Shown: positions 25,101-37,100 of the stretch, one piece after another
How the letters are laid out: each line of letters opens with the position of its first letter
How positions within the stretch are numbered: the stretch's first letter is position 1
NCBI GenBank assembly: GCA_002633005.1
Contig: NMRA01000464.1
Span: forward strand, 294,623-358,622
Length of the DNA: 64,000 nucleotides
Reading direction: 5' to 3'
Origin: Phoronis australis
Taxonomy: Eukaryota; Phoronida; Phoronidae
Program-made: the position numbers and the translations under genes
Notes under the pieces: model-generated
The model's input: only the letters and a program-made list of their open reading frames with translations
Database searches by the model: none
What the model was told of the DNA's origin: nothing

Positions 25101-28100
25101 TCGAATTTCGTTGACCGGTACCATATCAAAAATTGCAAAAATCCAAGTTGAAATTGTCAACCCAGTTATTGTTACCTAAATCTATGCCCACATCATTGTT
25201 CTTCACAAGACATTTTGAATCGTCATGGTTACCTTACAAGACGTGACAAGCTTATCTCACCTGCATGGAATTTGAAAAAACTAGTTTGATTTCGAGGGAT
25301 ATCAATTATTTGCGATGGAGGTAAGAACAATTAGGCACTGGACCAATTTACTGCTTGCTAGACTTTATGAACCACACTGACTTTTGACAACATTAAAAAA
25401 ACTTTTGGAATTTCCATCGAGACAGAAGTTTATGTTGTCAAAAACACTGCATAATACTTTCTACCTGCAGTTTGCAGATGCTCATTTGTGTTTTAATCAT
25501 GACTTTCTGTTATCATTTTTATAACAAAAATTCAAATCCACAATAGTGGTTGGAAATGGAGAGACAACCAATGCTAGCCCTGTATACTATATCACATCTG
25601 TCGTAAAACCTGTTCATCATCACATATCACAATTATCTTTACACGATAGGTGTTACACCAGAGAACGGTGTTAAGTAAAGTTACTTTCACAACTGATTAT
25701 CTCGGCTGGAGAGACCTCACTTACAAAGGCAAAACATCGGAATACTGATACTGCGTTGTTTGCTGGTCACTGAAGAGTGAATTGCATACATTTTGGGATC
25801 TGAAATAATTAGTAAATGGGCGTGCATAAAGACATGGACCTTTTAAATGAACAAAAATTCCAGTTTGGGACAGACGACGATAGAACACTGGCATTAAAAT
25901 GTGATTATTTGGAAAATGGATATATTTGACAAACATGTATCAGCATGCTCCATACACACTATTAATTCACATTAGATATCAAATTACAGAAAATGACAGA
26001 TATTTGCAAAACATTGCGCAAAGGTGAATTTATCTCACTCAGTCAATCTGCTGGTTGGCTGGAAAGAAATGTCAGAACTATCCATTCAACGCTAATATTT
26101 AGCTGAATGCAGACAATATCATAGACCAATACGGTATTTAGGTCATAACTATCTCACAGACATGACTGCTAGTTGTACTATGTCCATAGTTCACCAGATA
26201 TCCACACGGAGATTACACATGGCCTGTGACTTGGAGATTTGCATCAAAATTGTATCTCTCCTTCAAACCTACACCACCAAGTTTTCATCTGTTCAAAGAC
26301 AGCCATTGGACAGTTTGATCAACTGAACCTCCATTACATACTTGGTTATTCAGCTTAGTTTCACTGCTGTCTTACCAAATTTGTAAGTTATGACTTCCGT
26401 AACATCAAGTTCAGATTATACTTATCTGGTGACGGCCACCATCAACCACTTACTCCAGTGGTCAAGGCAAAAAACAGAATCTGCATTCCAGTCTTCCTCC
26501 TGTTATCTTATCAATAAGGAAATGTGTCATGAGTATGAAGACATATGAAGGCCATATTTTATGTCTGACAATGATGTTCAAACTTAGGCCATCTGATTAG
26601 TGTTCTCAAAATTTGGAAATCACGTACCAATTAGTTTTTCAAATTTATACTACTTCAGCACTGCAAAATTTACTATGTAAGCAATGTCCTACTGATTCTC
26701 ATGTAGAATGCACCATTTTGAATAAACATACCAAGAGAGCACCAAATAAAGAGGCTATTCCATAGACCATGAATTGTCCCTTCTTGAGAGTTGACATTAC
26801 ACTATCTTGAAGTATAAACACCCTCCGAGTAGAGAAGCAAAGGTGTGCTCTAAACACCTTTAAACATAAATGAATGTTTGAACATATTCTAGACAACCAA
26901 TTGACCTATCGCAAGCACCGCCCCTTGCGTAATGTCGACTAACAAACAATAAGTTTTACCCGGCAACGTATTGCTTGCCGGCTAAAATGGCAGCTTGGAA
27001 ACGAAGGTGTATCAATAATGATGCGTTCTAAATTGTCAGTTAAGCCGTCACTCAAAATCCTGACAATAGGTCAATTACGAGTGGGAACACCATGGAAGAT
27101 AACTAATAAAAAATCACCATGATATATGTGACCAGGGGTCTTATCAACTGGCAGGTCAATAGTACCACTATTTAATACTTCCACACGCATGAGTCATAAC
27201 ACTAGTGCTGGGCACACCTTTGTCTGGTGCTTTTTATTTTTATCAAGAATACCTTAGCTACTTTTTTCATAAGAGGAAATAGACCAGAAACCAATATACC
27301 ACTGAATAATAACTACTACCACCTTCATACTGCCTTAAAGCTTTTGCAACAATGAACACACAAAAGGATTGGTTTATGTTATCAACAATGAACTGGTGCA
27401 CAACAGGTACATTTTGTATGCCAGATGTTCAAGTTCCAGTTCCTTGAACTGCAAAGGAGGTATGCAGTTTGCCTCAAATGAATTCAGTCATTGTTACAAC
27501 ACAAACCATTATTTGACATGGTAGACTGTTTTACCAAGGAAACCAGAGAACTCTCCCGGATATGCTTTACCAATCAAAACTAAAGAGAAGAAATGTAGAC
27601 GTCCTGGTTCAGAATAGCATGCTAATCTTTCTCAAGTTACCTTATCACTTTGGACAATTCAACCTGAATTCTCTAGCTTGCAAACTGAAATTTCAGGTTC
27701 GCTTCAACGATTTCTCTATTTTTGAGAACGGAAAACCAGGGTCTCTAGTCGTGCTTATTGCGAGAGAAAGCAATTGACAAATGAAAATCCCTAATAAGCA
27801 AGCATATAGTTATGTTTATGTTAGGACAAGCAACTAGGGATTCAACTGTTATACAGTACACCAAGGGCATTGAAACAGCATCAACAACTATCCACTTGAA
27901 ACCTGGCCTGAGTTCCTCAGAAGCAAGAATCTGGCAAAGGAAAGTAACGCGATTAGGAGCACTGTTTTTAATACATTGTGGAATCTCCCTAAGTCTTCGG
28001 TGGGGTTTCCCTGTTGTATTTGTGAAGTTTTCACGTCAACAGAATGCACGCCTGACCATAGTCTTTCTGAAAATGTCCAGGGTTTCAATTTTAGAACAAG

Positions 28101-31100
28101 CCAAGTGGTCAAATGTCCCTTGTTTAGTTAATTCGCAACAAGAAGCCCACAAATGCTTACAAAGGTTTGTTGTATGCTTTAAGCATATAAAAAGCTGTAA
28201 ACCGGTTAGTTCTTCTTCAAGTCTTAAAAGTTAAAAGCAAGAACATGCTTGTGATATTACAATTTCAAATTCTAACCTTGATCAAAAAGTAAGTGGTTGG
28301 AGCTGGATGTCAACTCGAAATCATTTTTAATTGCTGAAAAACCACCACTTAATCAATTCATATAGACCACTATACATTTCTTAAGAACTGCGTGTTCACA
28401 AACATACATATGAAAGACTTCGTCCTTTTTTGTAAAACAGAATTTAGTAATAATCACTCACAAGGACCCCAGAGTTTAGAACTAGTTCTTCCACTGATTA
28501 ACTGGTAACACACTGGTCATCATCTGGTGACTGAATGAAATCTAGGACCCCTGTAAGTGGCTTGGGACCCCTGTAAGTGGCTTGGGACCCCTGTAAGTGG
28601 CTTGGGACCTCTGTAAGTGACTAGAGCCAAAAATACTTTTACAGGAGCTGGTCCACTTAGGACCTGACACAGATTTGCATTGAATTTTAACTTTTCCATG
28701 TTGCAATTACAATTTGGAATTAGCTAAAACTAAAATACAATGACCCAGTGGCTCAAATTATGGAAGGAAACTCACAAAACCAGAAAGGTCATGACTGATG
28801 ATGACCCATTTAAACACTGAACTCCAGGCTTTGACCATTGGCTTTTCTCCATTGACCCAGAAGGTCCAGACTGTTTCTGAATTGGGGTACATGAGTACCA
28901 GACATAACAAAGAGCCCACACAGTTTATAAAGGGTGTGATCAACATTCTTTTGAGCATGCTATTTAGCTGTAGCACAACTCAACAAATATCAATAAGCAG
29001 GATCTGTGTGTATATTAACCAGACTTTTATATTAGGTACTGGCCAATATGTGTCAGATATTGCTTCTGGGTCAATTCAACATCAACAATTTGTCACTAAA
29101 GTCACCAAATATTAAATTCTGCAGTTAATCAGCTAGACCCAAGACGACACTACCTTTTTCCAGTAACTGGATGGGAATAACCAACCCCAAGAGATACATA
29201 AATTTACCAAAATCAACACAATCTCCAAGGAAGCTACTGGGTACAGGATTCGTAAGCAGGCAAGTTGTGGCGAGACGTAGTTCGACAATCATACAGCATT
29301 CCCTCAGCAAACACTCAAACGTGCAAATATGCATGCCGTTTCTTTTGTGTTTTCAAGTCCTTCTCTCCCTTACTGTTATTGTACAGAAATTTAAGCTTTA
29401 TTTTCAGAAAAAAGAAAAACATAAGTACCACGATGAACCACTGTTTCAATAATTTGTCGGATAAAGCAGAAAAAATAGCTTTTCAAACATGGCTAGATGA
29501 TTTCCAAACTTGGTGCAGTCATGTTTGAACACATTAGGTAGAAGACTAACATAACATGTTGGTGTCGGGGATAGTCACGTAGTAACAGAATGCCTACCTT
29601 GTTTGAAAGACAGTGTGGGGTGGTACGAGGGTTCCAGAAGGGCAATCCTGTCACTGGTAGTCATGGAGAATGGATCCACATGCTGCACGTTGTTATAGCG
29701 ACCACCACACATCGGACACGACGTGCCAGGCGGGTAGCAGTGACACTTGATGGTTGACAGGCGAGCCGCCTTCCGGTTGACCAAATGTAGGCCAGTAGTC
29801 CTCAATAGTCTCCGCTTACGGTAGATCCGCACTGGTCGGCAACGTGCAGCTCGACATGAACTGTCGGCAGGTGGCGAAAGCTCCAATGTATTTTTGTTTC
29901 CCGTGGCAACAGTGGCCCCGCCATCTGCAGATAACTCCTCACGGCGAACTCTTTTCTGTAGCGGATTCTCGGAATCAATGTCAGCACTTCCCGTCGAACT
30001 CTGACTACTATGAGAACTATCCAAGGTGCCATTGAGAACAGGTAGTGGCGGAGTCGATTTGGCACTGGCTGGTTGTGTACCACCCGCGGATGAGATCGGT
30101 GAGTAGCAATTGCCCAGCGACTGAGTCAGCCGCGAGGACTGCTTGTCAACATTGTGTAGCAGCGATGAGATGTTGCATGATGGAGACATCTCATTGCGTT
30201 TTTCTATGGCTGATATCTTGGCCTCAATTGGTGACAGTTTACGGCCAGTCTTGCCAGGTCTTAGCCTGGCCATCAGGTCTTCCGGTGACGGCTGTTCACC
30301 AAGCAACACTTGGCCCTTGGACTGTCGAATCTGCTTGTAGATTTCTGTCTGTTGCCGGATGCGGTACTCCAGATCAGACACCTGTGCCTGTAACCATGTC
30401 CATCGTGAAGCTACACATGACCGACTGCTGGCCCACTTCCACTCGGCACGTTTGCGTCTGGAATATACAGCACAGACTCAACACATAGAAAACAACAGCA
30501 AACACAGCCATTTACATTCAAGTTCTTCAAAGCCTGATTACATATTATCACAATGTGATCATGTGACTTTAGCGTCAAAGTACCGATGAACAATGCAAAG
30601 TAAAACATAGAGTTTGACTGGAACATTAGTTGTCTGAGGATCCCTCAATTTCAAACTATAAATATACCGTAAAAGGTTAACGCCCATACTCAGTTAACCG
30701 CCCACCCCCTACTTTAGGTGGATTTTTTTACTTAACCGCCCACTGTTCGGTTAACCGCCCATCTGCGATTTTTGAAGATTTCCAGTTAAGCGCCCACCTC
30801 TCAGTTAAGCGCCCATCCCAGACTTTTAAAGATTTAGCGCCCAGTGCTACGCAAACGCACAATTTCCCAACTTTTAGATCGATGATCACAACTAGAGTGC
30901 AACGACGGCCTCTGAGCCGGCGGTTTGGCAATGTGAATTATAATACAAGTAATGAATTCTTGTCTCGGGCCATGGATTTACTTCAAAATATAATACTTGA
31001 ACGTTTTGTCATGTTTCACGCAATTGGAAGTGGGCAATGCTGGGCGGTCGAGATAAAACAGCTAGCCACAGAACCATACATTGAAAATGAGTCACGGAGT

Positions 31101-34100
31101 CCAATAGAATCTAATCTAATCTCCAACATAAACATCCCAAACACAAAAAACACCTAAATTTGTTTTTTAAACTTTTATTACATCATTAATTATAGAACTG
31201 GTCTTTGACTCGGAACTTGACAGTTAGCACCATAAATTTGATGTCTGCTATGACCTCTACAACACGTGAAGCTCGCACGCGCGCACTTCTAAAGTGTGAT
31301 CGCGTGAGAATAGTTGCAATCCCAAGTTATTGTTACTGGTCGTCTGGGCACAACAGCTCTAATAAGATCGCAGGACGGCACAGGGCTATTACTCACTAAT
31401 TTTGTAAATTTAATTGTGATTGACTAATCTGTGGGCAACAGAACATTTCTTGGGATCGTCCGCAATTTAAGCAACATTTGGCGACTTGAGGATAAAGCTC
31501 TTTGAAAAGTTTTACGCGTTCCGAGTACGTGTGTCGTGTGGTACTCTGATCATGAAGTAAGATTAACCGCTCAGGGTGGTTGTCTGTTGTAATAAGCGCC
31601 CACCCTGGATTTCCTGAAATTTCACGTTTAAGCACCCATGTCTGGAAAACCGCCCACCCCCCGATTTTTTGGGTTTGCCAATTTAACCGCCCAGGGCGTT
31701 AACCCGAATGTTTATGGTATAAATACAGTGGAATTTGACATTAACAACTGATAACCTTTGATATGTGACTGGTACTATCAGTGTCTGTGAATGAAACATA
31801 CTGACATAACGGCAGGAACCAACCAGTATATCTACTGTGAAAATCCAAGCTCTCCAAAACCTACTGTCAGGTTATATGTATACAGTAGTATTTGCAATGA
31901 AGGAAACTGTCTTGAATTTTCACCTCAGTCAATACCATCTTGCGACAGAAATCAGAGAACAAAACCAAATGCCTTCCTGGAACTAAGTCTTGATAACAAA
32001 AGGATCATTATGATCATGAGTCAGCCAGTCACGCATAACAGATGTACCAGTGAAAGGAGCATGTACTGTTCATACATACGGTAAAATCTCACCAAATTCG
32101 GACAAAAATAATTGCCAACAATGCCCCTTTGGCTTCTAACCTTGTTGTGAATGCCTACGGATATTAAAAACTTGTTTGATGGCAGATGTGGTTCAAAACC
32201 TGAACAAGGAAAACGTTTAATTTGGTGCTGCATATCTTCCTTGGAAAGGTGACAAAAAATGAGTCACAATTTTGGACTCCAATTGTGCCATTTACACTAC
32301 AACAGTTGACACCGATCAGCTGACACGGAACAAGATGTTCTACCACATGTATGAGTGTATACAGGACTGACCTGGAGCAAATTGACACCGCGGTGACAAC
32401 TTTTGCCACCCGTTTGTGAGGTAGAGTAACTTGCACTCGATCATCTTGTTCCGTGTCAATTATATGTCTAAATGCTAAACTGTGACAAGGCGGAAAAGAT
32501 CATCTCTACTGCACTTGTGCAATGACCAACATACGGGTTCTCCGTCATTGCAACTCAAGCCATTTGTAAACCTGTGCATGTGAGTTCCACTCTCCAGCCT
32601 ACAACTTCAGTCTTGCCAAAGTTAGGGAGTTGTGTGTGTAAACGGCAGCTTGACGCTGATCAATTTGCTCCGTGTCAGTTGCGCCAGGCCAAAAGTTGAT
32701 GTCTAAACAGGACTATTGAAAGACCTAAAAACTTGTATTGGAAATTCCCGAGTTGAATCAAATCCCCAACACTACAACATGAAAAACAAATAGCACAACT
32801 AGACTTTTAACCACAAAATAAAGCAATCTGAGGAAGAAATTTGTGGCGAGTGAAGAAGAAGGGGCAGGATGCAGATGTCACCAGGTTGCACATGAACTGA
32901 GATCATTTACCTGAAACTGAAATGCCAGGAAATGACCACATAAACCCTCACTCCCAAGGACGTAAGAAAACAGGGAATATTAGAACCACTTACAAGTTAC
33001 AGCCCATATGTGGCACACCACTTCCAGTTAAAAGACTACATCCGAGTTTTACAGAAGAGGTGCTCTCCAATCCAGAACTCCGACTGACTGAAACGTGCGA
33101 TATAGTGCCAGACAAAAACTACACAAATTATCACTGGATAGTCTCATAAAATGTGGATTTGCAATTGTGCAAAGTAATACCAGACCACCCCGGTTTAGAT
33201 CATTGGAGACACAGTAACGGACATTGGGCACCCTGACCGAGATGACGGCAACATGCACTCACACAGGCAAGAGGTCATTGCCTGGTCCCCGGACGTGTTA
33301 AGTTTATATGCATTGTCGGATAACCAGGCAGAAATGAGGTACGAAAGGGGATTGGTGATTGAATGATTGTGTTTAACGAGGGCACAATTCAAGATCCCAT
33401 TGTAAAATTCTGGGAATTCCGCCAAGTATGTTGGTCTGAAAGGCCAGACCATTGGTCCTCGCAATATCAGCAGAACTTTTGCGTTCGTTTTGAGGCATGG
33501 CAGAAGTTTGAAGTGTATAGTCACGGCTAAATACCGAAATAGCGGCAAGGCTCCTGGTCTACAAATTCTGCGCATAATGATTTTTTCAGGACTGTCGGAT
33601 ATTATTGATAAATTTAAAACGTTACTGTAGAATTTTAGGACTGTATATAAGTCATTTTTCGCACGTAGACGTTCACGGACTGAGCGCTTATTTTAGCAAA
33701 GTCTGAAAATGTATGGGGGCGTTTATAGGGGCATGGGCAGTTATTAGGGCGAATACGGTATGTATAAATCTTTAACAGTTGGCAGCCCTGCATATGTATA
33801 CAAGGACTCATAAAAATGCACACACGTATTGAAAGCACATCATCTGCAAGTTTCCCGTCCATTTAACGCCTTTTCCAAGATAAAAAAGTGACAAAAATTC
33901 TTTATTTATATCTGAATCACTCTATTAAATGCTGGATTGAAGACATTCATGCTGAGAACCAAAACTTACCAATGTTGTTGTCAATTGAGATTATCCAAGA
34001 TACTAGAGCAGAACCATTCAATAAAGTTTGGAATGTTGTACTAATGAATTTGGTTGCACTAATGAATTTGGTTAATTTATGTAACAATATTCATGTATTT

Positions 34101-37100
34101 CTTTGTGACCTTTGGGACACATGTTTAACCAAACGTGAAGTACTATCACTACAACATATGAGCTCTAGCTTCCACATTCTGATAATCAAATATACCTGAA
34201 CAGCTTATTATTATCATTATATACATAGAAGGTGGAGCCTTGGTTGTGGGGAAAAATGTTAAAAATTGGTGTTAAAACTCTGACCATTCTGAATGACACG
34301 AGTTCGGTATTACGAATATACTGTTGGTTATAAGTAAGGTTATTCAAGCACAACTCGGCAATATGATCGGCACAAGGTTTTTGCCGTTTAGTTGAGGCGA
34401 ACCCAAGATTTTCCATTTGTTTTATCTAAAGTTGCCACTTTCACTGCCGTGGTCAGTGACTGCTAGTCAGACAGGTCGACATGTGCACCGCAAAGTCAGC
34501 CAGAGGGTAATTGTCAGTACTTAATGTTTTAAACATTACAACACTGTCCAACTCCTGCCACAAGGAGGCCCCCATTCAAAATTTATGTTTCCTATTCTCG
34601 TTTTGTGGTTGGTCTTACAGATAGCCTCTGCAAATTACATGTATCTAAAAATAAACAAAACACCCATCTCCATAATGAACTTTGGATACGGTAATTTGGA
34701 AGGACCCTTTCCCTCCTGACACGACCAAAAAGACGTCGCTGGTATATGCCCATTTTATGGCCTCTAGACCGATCTGCTGTGCCACTTTGTAATCCAGCCA
34801 TTACAGTTTGTATGCGGGGAGTTGCACTATTTTGTCAACATGGCCAATGATACCTTTGGATACTTCTTGTGTCAAAAACACCCAGATTAAGTTCAGCATC
34901 AGTTCAGTCATAGTCTGACGCCAAATTACGGTTCCTGTCTGTGATGGATATTTGAAATATTGTGTTAAGTCTTTATGCTTGGTCATCTGGACACGACTAG
35001 TTTTCATGAGTCATGAGGAACAACTTGACCAACATCGTTAGTTTATATTAGGCAAAGTGCTAAACAGAGTCCATTTGCAAAGCGAATATCTACTTACAAT
35101 TAACATAAAAAGTTGCTTTTTAACAATGCACACGAATGTTTTGGTGACAGGCGACGATAAACTTCTCATGCTGCGACTGAAAATTCGATAGAAAAAAATG
35201 AAGTCAGAATTTTCAACTATCTGACCGCCATTGTTCAGTCCGCTCAAGATGGTTGCTAATGGTTACAGCCAAACAAGTCGTGTTTAAATTTTGTGACAAA
35301 CTGCGACAATTGCTTTGAGACCTTCTACAGGCCCACTGTCACAAGGGATGATTTATTTTCACCACCTCTGCTTGGCCAGCTTACCTCCCTGCTTGAGGAA
35401 GTATATGTAATGTTTTTGTTAACAATGCACTATTGTAATGGCGGCCTCCAATGGTTTCCCCATTTCTTATAGAGACAAGATTTTTCGTCTACACCTATGT
35501 GGTCACGTGACCCGTTATTTCAAGTATAGCCGTTAAGCAGCGTTCCCGCTGGTTATTATTTTGCTAAAAACCTTTTTATATAGGGCGGTCCAGGACAGAA
35601 ATAAGTTTACTTTTCTGTGGCATATGCACAGTGTTTGATTTGGCAATCTGCAGTAAGTCAACCAACAGATTTCAGACACGATCCCATGAAATCCAATTGG
35701 CACATCATCTAAGGGAAGTTATATACCGAAAAAAACGTCCAGCAATCGCGTATCATGAAATCGAATAAATACCTCTGTCCCCCAGCATTGTCAGTTAAAC
35801 TCTGTGAAGCAGCTACATTTTTAACACATTGAGCCCTGCCTCCATTACACCACTAGGCAAACATCCTTTCCTTTGATTACTTAGATGAGAAATAAAGCTA
35901 ACTCTAGAGTCATGACAACGACAGGGATGATGACACCTTCAGGATGAAAATGCATGATGAGCTCGCTAAGATTTCATAAGGTGTTCCAATTCCAGTCATA
36001 GCCTGGAGAGCCATTGAAGACAAGAGCAAGACTTATCATAACTACATTGATAAGATAAAACAGTTTTACACCTAGGTCAAAATTCAAGGCAAGTACAAAC
36101 ACAAGGATTTTGCAACCAGAAAATTATTTCCAATCCCAAATTGGGGAGTTTTTCACTGTATACCCAACCCAACCAACTAAAAATTGATCTTTTACACTTC
36201 CGACTCTTGCCAACTAGATGCATCATTTGTAGAGGCCAGGACTTCTACACCATCGTATTTTGACAAGCTCATTTCCCGTTTGAAGACCTGGTCACATTGG
36301 CAAGTTGAAGTTACACTAAGCGTCAAGTCCTGGGGTAACTTTATAAATTGACTCCTTGCGGGCCCCAAAAGTGACTTACAGCTGTCTGGATCAAAGCACA
36401 AGGCATTAAAGATTGTGTGGACTGCAGTGTGATTGAAAACATGCAGTAAATTACCCAATAGTTTCTTCTGAGTGTTGGGAGCTGGCCTGTGAAACCCAAC
36501 TCATTCCTAACGGCAAAGAACACGGCTATGGCAGACAGATACATGACCTGCAATTACTACAAGAGCCAAAGTTGTGCTTTTTGCTTTCTCATTTTTTTCA
36601 CTGGTACAAGTATTTTAGTCTTAGATAATACTTGAGTGTTATAAAAGGAAAATATGCTTGAGCTTTTACTTTGACTGAAACTTTTGCAATATTAGAAAAT
36701 TATCAGCTTCAATCAAGATCAACTAATTAGGTCAAGGAGTCTCCATAATCTTGTCAAAAATGGTATTAGCGAGCACATAAATTACTCAACTTTTTTATTT
36801 TCAGATATTTATAATCTAATAATTTTTCAAGAAATGGTTTCTTTATACAAGTTCAGACCACAATTCTTAGGTTGATTGTATTTCCGGACTCAACTTTCCA
36901 GCTTACTGCAACAACAGCAATTTGCATAAAGGCATGATGTTGAACCACACTAATTTACAATCCAACAACACCGCACTGAATACTAAACTTGTTTATACTC
37001 ACAGCGATGGATTATATTTGCTATCGGTATCCGAGTACTCATCTTCATCACAGCTTTCTCCACCAGAACTACTTTCGGTGGCATCCGAGTCTATGCATTT

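Larger units (their letters stand above)
22998..29597 (-). other. KANSL1 intron 2 (6.6 kb)
   Basis: The longest clearly bounded intron. It holds MITE copy 3 (26899-27076) and a 20 bp minisatellite (28542-28620). An antisense open frame at 27812-28234 has no recognisable domain. Nothing else was seen. Confidence 0.7.
30458..37002 (-). other. KANSL1 intron 1 (6.5 kb)
   Basis: It contains the 1.05 kb inverted-repeat element at 30665-31719, the dispersed repeat at 32078-32245, a cluster of short inverted repeats at 32300-32700, and a fragment at 33700-33762 resembling the end of a TACCGTATTCGCCC-type element. No gene was recognised in the rest. Confidence 0.65.

Noticed and set aside
27812-28234. 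140-residue open frame antisense in KANSL1 intron 2
   Set aside because: No recognisable domain, no coding-like conservation that I can see, and it lies wholly inside a well-defined intron.
33195-33575. 126-residue open frame on the - strand in KANSL1 intron 1
   Set aside because: Composition and lack of motifs suggest a chance frame, possibly within repeat-derived sequence.
35920-36100. Coding-like string on the + strand ([20 protein letters not shown] and preceding residues)
   Set aside because: Interrupted by a stop, no splice sites fit, and I cannot match it to a family.
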